From RGIG4034 sp045628945 (lineage in GTDB: Bacteria; Bacillota; Clostridia; Lachnospirales; Lachnospiraceae), in NCBI GenBank assembly GCA_045628945.1, contig JAZQQG010000012.1, positions 39,859 to 103,858 on the forward strand: a stretch of 64,000 bases of DNA, given 5' to 3'. Under the pieces are notes generated by a model. The model saw nothing but the letters and a program-made list of their open reading frames with translations. It did not search any database and was not told the origin of the DNA. The stretch's first letter is position 1, and every line of letters starts with the position of its first letter. Made by a program: the position numbers and the translations under genes. Positions 35,725-44,326 of this stretch are shown here, piece after piece.

Positions 35725-37629
35725 TTATTTCTTCTCATAACTTACAAAAGCAACACGCTTACTGTCCGGAGCCCAGGAATTCACATTAATGGTTCCCTGG
35801 CCGCCAAACAATTCCAGAATGGTACGAAGGTTCGTTCCGTCCGCATTCATAAGACGAAGTTCCACCGTTTTGTTCGGCACATGGTCCCCGGGCCACAAAT
35901 CACCCTTGCGATAGGAAATCATCACAATCTTCGTTCCGTCCGGTGAGATATGCGGAAACCATGTATTCAGATGGGAATCCGTTGTGAGTGCTGTCTGCTC
36001 GGTTCCATCCGCACGCATTTTCCATGCCTGCATCAGTCCCGTTCGAACGCTGTTAAAGTAGATCCATTCGCCGGTGGAATCATATTCCGAGCCGTCATTT
36101 AAGCAAGGAGCCGTCGTAAGCTGTTTCTCTCCCGTTCCGTCCGCCTGAATCTCATAGATATCATATTCCCCGTTTCGTTCGGCACAGAAGCAAAACTTAC
36201 TCTTATCCGGAGACCAACCGTGCAGATAACTCGGTGCTTCCTTGGTGACAAGAATCGGCTCACCACCAGCTAAGGGCACCATATAGATTCGGGATTTTCC
36301 ATCGATCAGAGTCTCATCACTGACTGCAATCATGATATCGTCCGACGAAAGGACATGATCATTGTTAATCTTTTTAAGGGCTCCGGAATCCACCTCGGTA
36401 CTCTTCCCGCTTGCAAGATCATATCGATAGATTCGTCCATTCGAATTATATGTCAAAAACTTCCCGTCATGAGACCAGTTCGGGGCCTCAATGACCTCCT
36501 CAAAGGTCGCAAGGGTCGTACATTCTTCCGTCTCTGTATCGTAAACCCGAAGAAAAGATCTCGTATTGCTTCGATCCCAGGGATTGGAATCATCAAACGC
36601 ATCGGAAACGCCCCACACGGTAAGATCCGGATGATCGATCTCTTCTTTTGTCTCAAAGGGATACTGAATTCCTGCATGGTCCCGAAGGGAATCCATCCAG
36701 CCCATCAGGCGTAAGGTCTCGCTCCAGGGCATAGACTCGGTCTCGATGCGACCGGTCTCCAGCATACGCTTACACTCCAACACCTGATATTCATATCCGT
36801 TTACCAGAATCGGACAGGGAATCGTCTCCTGAAGAACCCCGTTCACATCATAGATTTCAATCTTTTCCGGCACATTAATCGGTCCAAAAAGCATATATCC
36901 GCGGTCACCGACAATCTTGGCATAATTGGAATTCGGATCCACGGCAGAACTCTTGACCCGCGCCATCTTCCCGTCTGCATAGGTAAGAAACGCCGTAAGT
37001 GTCGCATCCACACCGGTTTCGGTTTTCACAACACTGCTTTTCACCGAAGTGATATCCGTGCCGAAATACATGGCCGGCACCGTCAGAGAATACACACCCA
37101 GGTCCAAAAGAGAACCACCGGCAAGGGCAGGGTTTGTCAGTCTCTCTACCCCCACAATCGGCACGGAAAAATCCGCTTCAAGATAATGGGGATTTCCAAT
37201 CTTTCCAGTCTTGAGTGCATCCCGAATCAGGTCCTTCGAGGGCTGGTAGCGTGTCCACATCGCCTCTGCCAAAAGAACATGATGTTCTTTTGCACATTCG
37301 ATTAATTTCTTTGCCTGAGACAGGTTGGCACAAAATGCTTTCTCCACAAGACAGTTTCGACCATGTGACAGGCATAAATATGCATTTTTATAGTGTTCGG
37401 AATGCGGGGTGGCAATATATACAAGATCCACCTCACGATCCATTGCAAGTTCTTCATAGGTTCCGTATGCTTTCTCAAAATTCCACTGATTCGCAAAAGC
37501 TGTGGCCTTTTCGATCGAGCGGGATGCCACTGCATAGAGGGTAACTTCCTCCCCAATACCGGTCAGTGCCTCCGCCATTTTGCCCGCAATGTGTCCCGCA
37601 CCCAGAATCGCAACCTTCATTTTACCCAT
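35725..37629 (-). CDS. Gfo/Idh/MocA oxidoreductase fused to a TolB-like beta-propeller
   Basis: A 634-residue fusion counted from the ATG at 37627-37629, preceded by GGGAGGG. Residues 1-325 are a Gfo/Idh/MocA dehydrogenase: NAD(P)-binding GAGHIAGKM near residue 8, ATPHSEHYKNA near residue 78, EKAFCAN near residue 100 and the second catalytic region LLDLGVYS. Residues about 340-634 carry PD40/WD40-like repeats (APNWSHDGKFLTY, LHGWSPDKSKFCF, FPHISPDGTKIVM, VNSWAPDSKRVAF) of the TolB type. No signal peptide, so both halves are cytosolic. The oxidoreductase usually acts on sugars; the propeller may bind a glycan. No frameshift or stop lies at the joint. Confidence 0.85.
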   Translation of the reverse strand: MGKMKVAILGAGHIAGKMAEALTGIGEEVTLYAVASRSIEKATAFANQWNFEKAYGTYEELAMDREVDLVYIATPHSEHYKNAYLCLSHGRNCLVEKAFCANLSQAKKLIECAKEHHVLLAEAMWTRYQPSKDLIRDALKTGKIGNPHYLEADFSVPIVGVERLTNPALAGGSLLDLGVYSLTVPAMYFGTDITSVKSSVVKTETGVDATLTAFLTYADGKMARVKSSAVDPNSNYAKIVGDRGYMLFGPINVPEKIEIYDVNGVLQETIPCPILVNGYEYQVLECKRMLETGRIETESMPWSETLRLMGWMDSLRDHAGIQYPFETKEEIDHPDLTVWGVSDAFDDSNPWDRSNTRSFLRVYDTETEECTTLATFEEVIEAPNWSHDGKFLTYNSNGRIYRYDLASGKSTEVDSGALKKINNDHVLSSDDIMIAVSDETLIDGKSRIYMVPLAGGEPILVTKEAPSYLHGWSPDKSKFCFCAERNGEYDIYEIQADGTGEKQLTTAPCLNDGSEYDSTGEWIYFNSVRTGLMQAWKMRADGTEQTALTTDSHLNTWFPHISPDGTKIVMISYRKGDLWPGDHVPNKTVELRLMNADGTNLRTILELFGGQGTINVNSWAPDSKRVAFVSYEKK

Positions 37630-37634
37630 AAAAT

Positions 37635-37683
37635 AAGCCCTCCCATTGACCATAATTTCATACTAACATCAATCGGCGGGCTT
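37635..37683 (-). promoter_or_regulatory. Possible ribosome-site-blocking hairpin before the oxidoreductase fusion
   Basis: On the minus strand AAGCCCGCC (37675-37683) can pair with GGGAGGGCTT (37635-37644), which contains the ribosome site, with about 30 bases between. Pairing covers eight of nine positions. It could limit translation unless opened; this is inferred from complementarity only. Confidence 0.4.
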
Positions 37684-37707
37684 GTATATCTCTTCTTTTA
37701 GCGGATC

Positions 37708-38166
37708 CTATCCTTGCATTTTATAGAACTCTTCCGTTTCCTCAATATCATTCACCGGAGGCTTCAGTCCTTCGATCTCGATATGATTCTTTTGCGCGTA
37801 GTCCCAGAGAGCCGCATGAATCGCTTCCTCAGCAAGCAAGGAGCAATGCACCTTGACCGGAGGAAGGCCGTCTAAGGCTTCCATAACCGCTTTATTTGTC
37901 ACCTGCAGAGCTTCTGCTATCGTTTTCCCCTTGACCAGTTCCGTTGCCATCGAACTGGTTGCAACAGCGGCCCCGCAGCCGAAGGTTTTAAACTTCGCAT
38001 CACGAACCACCTGATTCTCATCGATATCCAGATACATTCGCATGATATCTCCGCACTTGGCATTTCCGACCGTGCCGACACCGCTAGCATCTTCTATCTC
38101 ACCCACATTTCTCGGATTGGAGAAATGATCCATTACCTTTTCACTGTATTCCGTTACCTGACTCAT
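37708..38166 (-). CDS. nifU: Fe-S cluster scaffold protein NifU/IscU type
   Basis: A 152-residue scaffold on which Fe-S clusters are built from sulfur delivered by a cysteine desulfurase. Seen: three conserved Cys in NAKCGD, FGCGAAVA and VHCSLLA, with Asp after the first. IscU/NifU-N fold, N-terminal domain only. It lies 37 bases after the desulfurase gene and shares its promoter. It ends in TAG. Confidence 0.95.
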   Translation of the reverse strand: MSQVTEYSEKVMDHFSNPRNVGEIEDASGVGTVGNAKCGDIMRMYLDIDENQVVRDAKFKTFGCGAAVATSSMATELVKGKTIAEALQVTNKAVMEALDGLPPVKVHCSLLAEEAIHAALWDYAQKNHIEIEGLKPPVNDIEETEEFYKMQG

Positions 38167-38203
38167 TGCTTCTACCTCTTTCTGTCCGGATTATTGTTCA
38201 ATC

Positions 38204-39376
38204 TTATGCATTCTTTTTTACGAAATCTTCGTACAGGGGAGACATATTGCGTAACCGTTCCACAACCGCTTTCAAGGCCTCCACGGTCTCATCAATCTCC
38301 TCCCGGGTCGTCTCATGCGAAAGTGAAAGCCGCAAGGATCCGTGGGCGATCTCATGAGGAAGTCCGATGGCCAATAATACATGGGAAGGATCCAGGGACC
38401 CGGAAGTACAAGCAGAACCGGAGGATGCACAGATGCCCTTTTGATCCAAAAGAATCAGTAACGACTCTCCCTCGATAAAGCGGAAACAGAAATTCGCATT
38501 GTTCGAAAGTCGATCGGTTAACGATCCGTTCACCCTTGCGTAGGGAATCTCCTTCGTAACACGTTCAATTAGATAATCACGAAGCGCACTTTCCGCTTCG
38601 ATTCTGGTATCCATCTCACGAAATGCAATCTCCGCAGCCTTCCCGAAGCCGATGATACCGGGGGCGTTGGTCGTACCGGCTCTTCGACCGCGTTCCTGCG
38701 CACCGCCGTGAATCAGGTTGGTGATTTTAATTCCGTTGCGAACATAGAGAAGACCCACGCCCTTCGGGCCGTTCAGCTTATGTCCGCTGGCAGATAGCAG
38801 ATCAATGTTCATCCGATCCACGTGAATCGGTACATGACCGTAGGCCTGCACCGCATCCGTATGAAAAATAACACCATGCTTCCGGGCAATGGCTCCTAGC
38901 CTCTCGATAGGCTCAATGGTTCCGATCTCATTATTGGCAAACATAACCGAGGCAAGAATCGTATCCGGTCGGATTGCGTCCTCGAAGGCCTCCGGATCCA
39001 CCAAACCGTCTCCATCCACCGGAAGATAGGTTACCTCGTATCCGTGACGTTCCAGATATTCCATGGTATGCAACACCGCATGATGTTCAATTGTAGTTGT
39101 AATCAAATGCTTTCCTTTGGAAGAATACGCATCCGCAACTCCTTTTATTGCCCAGTTGTCCGATTCGCTTCCGCCTCCCGTTATATAGATTTCACGACTG
39201 GATGCTCCGATTCCGCTTGCAAGAATACTTCTTGCCTCCTCCACCTTCTTCGCGATTTTACCGGAAAAGGTATACGCACTGGAGGGATTCCCGTACTCTT
39301 CCATGAAAAACGGTGTCATAATCTCCAAGACCTTCGGATCCACCTTTGTTGTTGCGGCATTATCCAAATATATCAT
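38204..39376 (-). CDS. nifS: Cysteine desulfurase NifS/IscS type
   Basis: A 390-residue PLP enzyme that converts cysteine to alanine and passes sulfur to the scaffold and to tRNA-thiolation enzymes. Seen: the opening YLDNAATTKVD, TTIEHHAVLH near residue 98, the PLP Lys in SGHKLNGPKG near residue 202 and the active Cys loop in SSGSACTSGS near residue 325. CGGAGG precedes the ATG at 39374-39376. The promoter region holds two copies of an 11-base repeat, so expression is probably controlled by an Rrf2-type repressor. Confidence 0.95.
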   Translation of the reverse strand: MIYLDNAATTKVDPKVLEIMTPFFMEEYGNPSSAYTFSGKIAKKVEEARSILASGIGASSREIYITGGGSESDNWAIKGVADAYSSKGKHLITTTIEHHAVLHTMEYLERHGYEVTYLPVDGDGLVDPEAFEDAIRPDTILASVMFANNEIGTIEPIERLGAIARKHGVIFHTDAVQAYGHVPIHVDRMNIDLLSASGHKLNGPKGVGLLYVRNGIKITNLIHGGAQERGRRAGTTNAPGIIGFGKAAEIAFREMDTRIEAESALRDYLIERVTKEIPYARVNGSLTDRLSNNANFCFRFIEGESLLILLDQKGICASSGSACTSGSLDPSHVLLAIGLPHEIAHGSLRLSLSHETTREEIDETVEALKAVVERLRNMSPLYEDFVKKNA

Positions 39377-39394
39377 TTTTATCGAACCTCCGTA

Positions 39395-39446
39395 TATTTC
39401 CTACTAAACTACTATGTATTGTATCTTTTATTTCCTACTGAGTCAA
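39395..39446 (-). promoter_or_regulatory. nifS-nifU promoter with paired operator-like repeats
   Basis: Minus strand TTGACT (39441-39446), 17-base spacer, TACAAT (39418-39423). The plus-strand sequence TATTTCCTACT occurs twice, at 39395-39405 (between -10 and ribosome site) and 39429-39439 (inside the spacer), 34 bases apart. The second copy is part of a CCTA-N9-TAGG dyad. The layout fits repression by an Rrf2/IscR-type regulator. Confidence 0.7.
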
Positions 39447-39467
39447 TAGGATATTCTGTAAATAATA

Positions 39468-39492
39468 CAGGCAGCCCCCTAAGGACTGCCTG
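39468..39492 (-). terminator. Probable terminator after the gene at 39509
   Basis: Seven-base-pair stem CAGGCAG/CTGCCTG (39468-39474 and 39486-39492) with an 11-base loop, 17 bases after the stop. The T tract on the minus side is weak (TATTATTT), hence moderate confidence. Confidence 0.5.
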
Positions 39493-39508
39493 CGTCATTC
39501 TCAAATTC

Positions 39509-40237
39509 CTATCGTACCACACTCATGTAATGGTTATAAATATCGTCCAAATATTTCCTGCATTGCAGATAAAGTCTGCGAAGTTCTTCCTGTTCCGAGA
39601 TTCGAATGCATGCATATCGATCCAGTTCCTTCTCCAGTTCCGAAGTTTCTCGATACGCATTGCATACAGCGTTCGGCTCCTTTGCAAGTGCACGATCCGA
39701 AAGCATATCACAATACCCCTTTAGGGCATTGACCATGTTGGTCACAGTAATCTTATTCAGTCGGTTCTTCGCTTCTTCCACCAGTGTCTCCAGCATATCC
39801 ACGATGGTTTCTGCGCTGTTTTCGTCATAAGAATGCTCTTTTTGCCAGAAATCCACATAGCAATCCCGTTTCAGACAAATCCAAAAGCAAAGGCCTTGAT
39901 GCAGCGCTTCATAGCTCATTCCGGCCGCGCTCATACAGTCCTGTAAGCTCACGGTATGCCACTCACGATTGGGCTCCTTCGTCGTGGCGATCAAAATCCC
40001 CACGATTTCCGTGGTCATTGACCGTTTCGCATAGGCCGTCCTGGAATACCACAGAACAGTGCCATCCGAAAGACTTCCGAGAATTACCATTCTTCCATCC
40101 GGAAAAAGAAAAAATCTCACATTTCTTTCTCCCTCGGTCGCCCAGCCAAGCGGCTTATGATACGGCATCGAGACTATTCGGTTCTGTTCTGCGACCCTTT
40201 GACGAAGTTCCTTGTTTTCTTCTCTGATTTCACTCAT
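39509..40237 (-). CDS. Unknown protein linked to a hybrid histidine kinase
   Basis: A 242-residue soluble protein, not recognised. It opens with a short coiled segment (EIREENKELRQRVAEQNR), then a mixed domain of about 100 residues, then a helical C-terminal half with several long charged helices. No catalytic motif is visible. It begins 14 bases after the kinase stop at 40252, with AGAGGCG upstream, so it is probably made with the kinase. A partner or target of that kinase is possible but not shown. Confidence 0.5.
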   Translation of the reverse strand: MSEIREENKELRQRVAEQNRIVSMPYHKPLGWATEGERNVRFFLFPDGRMVILGSLSDGTVLWYSRTAYAKRSMTTEIVGILIATTKEPNREWHTVSLQDCMSAAGMSYEALHQGLCFWICLKRDCYVDFWQKEHSYDENSAETIVDMLETLVEEAKNRLNKITVTNMVNALKGYCDMLSDRALAKEPNAVCNAYRETSELEKELDRYACIRISEQEELRRLYLQCRKYLDDIYNHYMSVVR

Positions 40238-40251
40238 GAAGTACGCCTCTA

Positions 40252-42993
40252 CTATTCAATCAATTCCTTCGGAAGCCAGGTCTTCAGGACGCGATTCATC
40301 TCCTCCATCATGATGGGCTTCGACAAGAAATCATCCATACCGCGACTCAAGAGTTCCTCACGCACACCTTCCACCGCATCCGCGGTCAGTGCGATAATCG
40401 GAATCTTGTTCTTCGTTTCATCGGGCAATGCACGAATACGAGAGGCCGTCTCCACGCCATCCATTCCGGGCATAAAATGATCCATGAAAATAATATCGTA
40501 GGTTTTCTTTTCCAGGATGCGAAGAGCTTCCTCGCCACTCTCCACCGTATCAATCTGAATAAGCGTCGGTTCCATTAAAGCTTCGGCAACCATCAGGTTA
40601 ATCGGATTATCATCCACGATCAGAGCCTTGGCTTTCGGTGCAGTAATATTCTCGACCTCAGCAGGTGCCTCCGGCTCTTCATAGGAGTAATCCTCGATTC
40701 TGCCGGCTTTGGTCCAGTCCAAGACCTCAATCGGAACGGAGAAACTGAAGGTACTACCCTCTCCGTAGACACTGGATACACTGACACTACCGTTCATTAA
40801 TTCCATCAATTGTTTACTGATAGCAAGACCTAAGCCGGTACCTTCCGTATGATGGTTCACGGTCGTATCGACGCGGACGTAGGAACGAAACAGCTTCGGA
40901 AGATCTTCTTTTTTGATTCCGATTCCGTTATCCTGTACGGCAAAATGAAGAATCGCCTGCTTATCGTCCAATCGCTCCACGCCGGTCTTCACAAGAACGC
41001 GACCCTCGTTCGAATACTTAATCGCATTGGTGCAATAGTTAATCATGACCTGCTTAATGCGCACCGAATCGCCGTACACAGCGGTAGGGAGGCAGTCCGG
41101 AATCTGGTAAACCATCTCAAGCTTGCCTGCATTTCGGGCATTGGCAATCTCCTTGACGTCATTTAATATCGACAGAAGCGAGAACTTCTCCGGGACAATT
41201 TCGAATCGTCCGGATTCAATCTTCGAATAATCCAAAATATCATTAATCAGGGTCAAAAGACCAAGTGCCGAGGACTTAACCGTCTTGAGGCTCTTTTTGA
41301 TACTGTCGGACATCTCCTCACGAAGTGCCACCTCGGTCATGCCGATAATCGCATTCATGGGCGTACGAATCTCATGAGACATGGTGGAGAGGAAGTCACT
41401 CTTCGCCTTATTCGACTGCTCCGCATTAATCTTCTGCACCAGCGTGGATAATGTGTTCACCGCCTCGGATAAAAGGAACTTCTCTGCCGCGGTATAAGGA
41501 GTCGTATCATAACGGTCAAAGCTCGTCGCCCCGATGTAATGACCGTTCTCCATCATCGGAATCCAAATCTGATTGCCAAGAATGACATCATGAATGACCT
41601 GTTTGGAAAATTCGGAATCCAAAGCACTTCCGGTCATAATCTCATGCGCCGGATTGACTTCAATGTAACCCTTTCGATCATAGATCTCACTCGTGCGCTT
41701 AATTCTTGCCGCATCCATGTAGGTAAAATAATTCGTCAGATGGTTCTTGGGATCACTGTTCCACTGATAATTGACATTACTCGTTCCGCTGGACATATCC
41801 GTCTCTACAACGCAGATACGGTCCATGCCAAAATGCTTGCCCACCTGCTCAAGCATATTATTGATACCGTCTAAGAGATTCTCGGAATACTTCACATCTT
41901 CCATCATCTTCGCCAAAAGAGTATGTCCTTTGGCAAGTTTCTCGTAATCCACTTCCGTGAAATTTACGCTGGCGGCCATCATTCGTTCATAAAGGGAATT
42001 CTTACGTTTCGTATCATAGCGCATACTCTCAAGGCGCTGACGGCGGATATTCTCCTGCGACAGACGAATATGCGTAATCTCATGCATTTTACCGATTAAG
42101 CTGACCGGCTTGTCCTGATCCTTGACGATATAGCCCTCGACATGAAACCACAGCGGAACCTTAGTCCCGTTCTCCTCATAGGACATGTCTACTTCAAATT
42201 CCCTCAGTACGCCGAGCTCAAATCCCTCGTTTAATCGATCATACAGCACCTGAAAACCAGGAAATTCCTTCGCACGCTCCACGATATTCTTAAGTTCAAC
42301 TTCCTGATTCTCCTCCCCGTCCTTGCGATAGATGGAGCGGTTTGCCACATAACGATCCTCCGCAGGATAGAGTTCGAAGATGACATCCTTCGTCTCCTTC
42401 ACCAGAAGTTGGAAACGAGCATCCTGCGCTTTCTGTGCAATATCCACCTGATGCTGCTCTTCCAACAGCAAACGTGCTCTTTTCATCAGATGTGCCAAGA
42501 AAATGGAGATTACCAGATATTCCATGGTAAAGCCGATAATATACGCACGGAAGGCTTCCCAATGGGACCAGCCGAGGAAGGTAATCTCATACTTGCCTGC
42601 CGTGTTGATATACACAGCAAAAACCATTACAACGTAGGAGAAAATCGAGCAGAAAATCGTATATCTACGGTCAAAATACAGACAGCTTGCCACCGGTACA
42701 AGCACAAAGGTAATATAAATTCCGATGTTATTAAAGCATCCGAAGGTACCGATGAAGACTGCCATAGAGATCGACATATAATACTTCATGAAGGTATCCG
42801 GCACATGCAGCATATAGAGCACAATGGGGGACAGCGTGCAGCTAAAACCTACCACCGGAAGCATGATTCCTAACAGTCCACTGAAATGAAAAATGCCAAA
42901 TAATTTTAACAAAAGCAATGCAACCACAATCAAGGAACCAAATAGCATTGACTTTGCAATTTTTCCGTTAATTCTATGAAGATTCGAATCCAT
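40252..42993 (-). CDS. Membrane hybrid histidine kinase with PAS and GAF domains
   Basis: A 913-residue kinase. Six or so helices (15-170), a PAS-like region (about 190-310), a GAF-like region (about 360-520), dimerisation box STMSHEIRTPMN with His540, ATPase with CTNAIKYS and QDNGIGIK, GLGLAISKQLM, and a receiver (about 790-910) with IVDDN, phospho-Asp in FMDHFMPGMDG and Lys in LSKPI. No DNA-binding output. The promoter at 43068-43096 is a good match. The unknown gene at 39509 follows. Confidence 0.92.
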   Translation of the reverse strand: MDSNLHRINGKIAKSMLFGSLIVVALLLLKLFGIFHFSGLLGIMLPVVGFSCTLSPIVLYMLHVPDTFMKYYMSISMAVFIGTFGCFNNIGIYITFVLVPVASCLYFDRRYTIFCSIFSYVVMVFAVYINTAGKYEITFLGWSHWEAFRAYIIGFTMEYLVISIFLAHLMKRARLLLEEQHQVDIAQKAQDARFQLLVKETKDVIFELYPAEDRYVANRSIYRKDGEENQEVELKNIVERAKEFPGFQVLYDRLNEGFELGVLREFEVDMSYEENGTKVPLWFHVEGYIVKDQDKPVSLIGKMHEITHIRLSQENIRRQRLESMRYDTKRKNSLYERMMAASVNFTEVDYEKLAKGHTLLAKMMEDVKYSENLLDGINNMLEQVGKHFGMDRICVVETDMSSGTSNVNYQWNSDPKNHLTNYFTYMDAARIKRTSEIYDRKGYIEVNPAHEIMTGSALDSEFSKQVIHDVILGNQIWIPMMENGHYIGATSFDRYDTTPYTAAEKFLLSEAVNTLSTLVQKINAEQSNKAKSDFLSTMSHEIRTPMNAIIGMTEVALREEMSDSIKKSLKTVKSSALGLLTLINDILDYSKIESGRFEIVPEKFSLLSILNDVKEIANARNAGKLEMVYQIPDCLPTAVYGDSVRIKQVMINYCTNAIKYSNEGRVLVKTGVERLDDKQAILHFAVQDNGIGIKKEDLPKLFRSYVRVDTTVNHHTEGTGLGLAISKQLMELMNGSVSVSSVYGEGSTFSFSVPIEVLDWTKAGRIEDYSYEEPEAPAEVENITAPKAKALIVDDNPINLMVAEALMEPTLIQIDTVESGEEALRILEKKTYDIIFMDHFMPGMDGVETASRIRALPDETKNKIPIIALTADAVEGVREELLSRGMDDFLSKPIMMEEMNRVLKTWLPKELIE

Positions 42994-43067
42994 TGTTTCT
43001 TATCCTTCCCACACAATCCTTTTTTCATCGTCTTATGAAACAGCCAAAGGAATGTCATTCTATTGTT

Positions 43068-43096
43068 ATTATAGAAACCAATTTAGAAACTGACAA
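43068..43096 (-). promoter_or_regulatory. Promoter of the PAS/GAF hybrid kinase gene
   Basis: Minus strand TTGTCA (43091-43096), 17-base spacer, perfect TATAAT (43068-43073), about 75 bases before the start. Confidence 0.7.
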
Positions 43097-43127
43097 CGAT
43101 ATCTGCCGAAAAAAGCAAAAAACAAAA

Positions 43128-43163
43128 AGAACTCCGTCATAACCGAAGCCATGACAGAGTTCT
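43128..43163 (-). terminator. Terminator after the GH130 gene
   Basis: Thirteen-position stem (43128-43140 with 43151-43163, one mismatch) and a 10-base loop. On the minus strand the far arm is followed by TTTTTGTTTTTTGC. It lies about 40 bases after the GH130 stop. Confidence 0.88.
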
Positions 43164-43203
43164 TCTCTTTTCATTCAAATTGTAAAAGGAGGATTCCAAT
43201 TGC

Positions 43204-44187
43204 TTATACGCAATTGTTCTTCTTGATGTAATCTACAAGCTCATCGACCTGAGTAAATGCAAGTGCAACAACGGTATCGGCAGCACCGTAGTAGATTGCG
43301 ATTCTACCGGTCTCTGCATCATGCAGGGTTGCGCAAGGGAAGCATACGTTGGGAACGTCGCCTACGCACTCGTAAGGAGTCTCGGGATGAAGAATGTAAG
43401 GGTAGCAACGATACTTCACCTTCCAGGGCTCATCCTTATCAAGAATCGCAGCACCGATGTTGTAGATCATACCGTTACAGGTCTGGCCTACACCATGGAA
43501 AATCATCAGCCATCCCTCATCGATCTCGATGGGAATCGGGCCGGCGCCAACCTTGGTCCATGCCCAGTCTCTGGGCTCCAATACATGATGATGCTCTCCC
43601 CAATGAACCATATCCGGAGACTGGCTGATGAAAACATCACCGAAAGGAGTATGACCGTTATCGGAAGGACGGGAGAACATTACGAACTTTCCGTTAATCT
43701 TCTTAGGGAAAAGAACACCGTTACGGTTGTAAGGAATAAATGCATCGGGAAGTCTGTAGAACTTCTTGAAGTCATAAGAATAAGCAACGCCGATGGTAGG
43801 TCCCTTACCCTTTTCAAACTGTGCACACCAGGTAACATAGTATCTGTCTTCAATCCAGCATACACGGGGATCATAACCGTTTGCGGTACCAACGGACTCA
43901 CCGGTCTTCTCATCGAAGAGCTCTAAGATGTCGGGCTCGATCTCCCAGTTGATTGCATCCTTACTCTTTCCTAAGAAAAGATGAGACTTCATTGCCTTAT
44001 CATCACTTCTGAATACACCGACAAATGCGCCGTCCTTCGCTACTACTGCGCTGTTAAATACGCTGTTTGCGCTAGGAATTGCATGTCTGTCGATAATCGG
44101 GTTTGCATCATAACGCCATACGACGTCGGTACATCCTGCAGGACGATCCTGCCAAGGCATGTTCGATAACTTCTCTCCAATAATCAT
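43204..44187 (-). CDS. GH130 mannosidic phosphorylase
   Basis: A 327-residue cytosolic enzyme of the five-blade GH130 fold, which cleaves beta-mannosides with phosphate to mannose-1-phosphate. Seen: DRPAGCTDVVWRYDANPII near residue 10, NSVFNSAVV, the catalytic Asp in NGYDPRVCWIEDRYYV near residue 105, SRPSDNGHTPFGD near residue 172 and KVGAGPIPIEIDEGWL. The N-terminal pattern fits mannooligosaccharide phosphorylases (subfamily 2) rather than the mannosylglucose type, but this is not certain. The ATG at 44185-44187 is chosen because GAGGTGG lies five bases upstream; a GTG nine bases earlier lacks a site. Its own promoter and operator-like repeats suggest sugar-controlled expression. Confidence 0.88.
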   Translation of the reverse strand: MIIGEKLSNMPWQDRPAGCTDVVWRYDANPIIDRHAIPSANSVFNSAVVAKDGAFVGVFRSDDKAMKSHLFLGKSKDAINWEIEPDILELFDEKTGESVGTANGYDPRVCWIEDRYYVTWCAQFEKGKGPTIGVAYSYDFKKFYRLPDAFIPYNRNGVLFPKKINGKFVMFSRPSDNGHTPFGDVFISQSPDMVHWGEHHHVLEPRDWAWTKVGAGPIPIEIDEGWLMIFHGVGQTCNGMIYNIGAAILDKDEPWKVKYRCYPYILHPETPYECVGDVPNVCFPCATLHDAETGRIAIYYGAADTVVALAFTQVDELVDYIKKNNCV

Positions 44188-44224
44188 TTTTGCCACCTCA
44201 TATGTTTTTTGTTAGGTCAAATAC

Positions 44225-44248
44225 TTTTGTTAAGTATTTTGTTAAGTA
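44225..44248 (-). repeat. Perfect tandem 12-base repeat in the GH130 leader
   Basis: TTTTGTTAAGTA occurs twice back to back (44225-44236 and 44237-44248) between the -10 and the ribosome site of the GH130 gene. It may bind a regulator. Confidence 0.75.
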
Positions 44249-44281
44249 ACTAAATGCTTAATTTTTTATGCATTTAAGTTA
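44247..44281 (-). promoter_or_regulatory. Operator-like inverted repeat in the GH130 leader
   Basis: TAACTAAATGC (44247-44257) and GCATTTAAGTTA (44270-44281) are complementary except for one extra base. The dyad sits just downstream of the -10, where a repressor would block transcription. Confidence 0.55.
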
Positions 44282-44286
44282 ATTTG

Positions 44287-44316
44287 ATTATATCTTGAAG
44301 TTTTCATCGTTGTCAA
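44287..44316 (-). promoter_or_regulatory. Consensus promoter of the GH130 gene
   Basis: Minus strand TTGACA (44311-44316), 18-base spacer, TATAAT (44287-44292): both hexamers are perfect. The 5' leader is about 95 bases and holds the tandem and inverted repeats. Confidence 0.85.
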
Positions 44317-44326
44317 CAGATATTTC

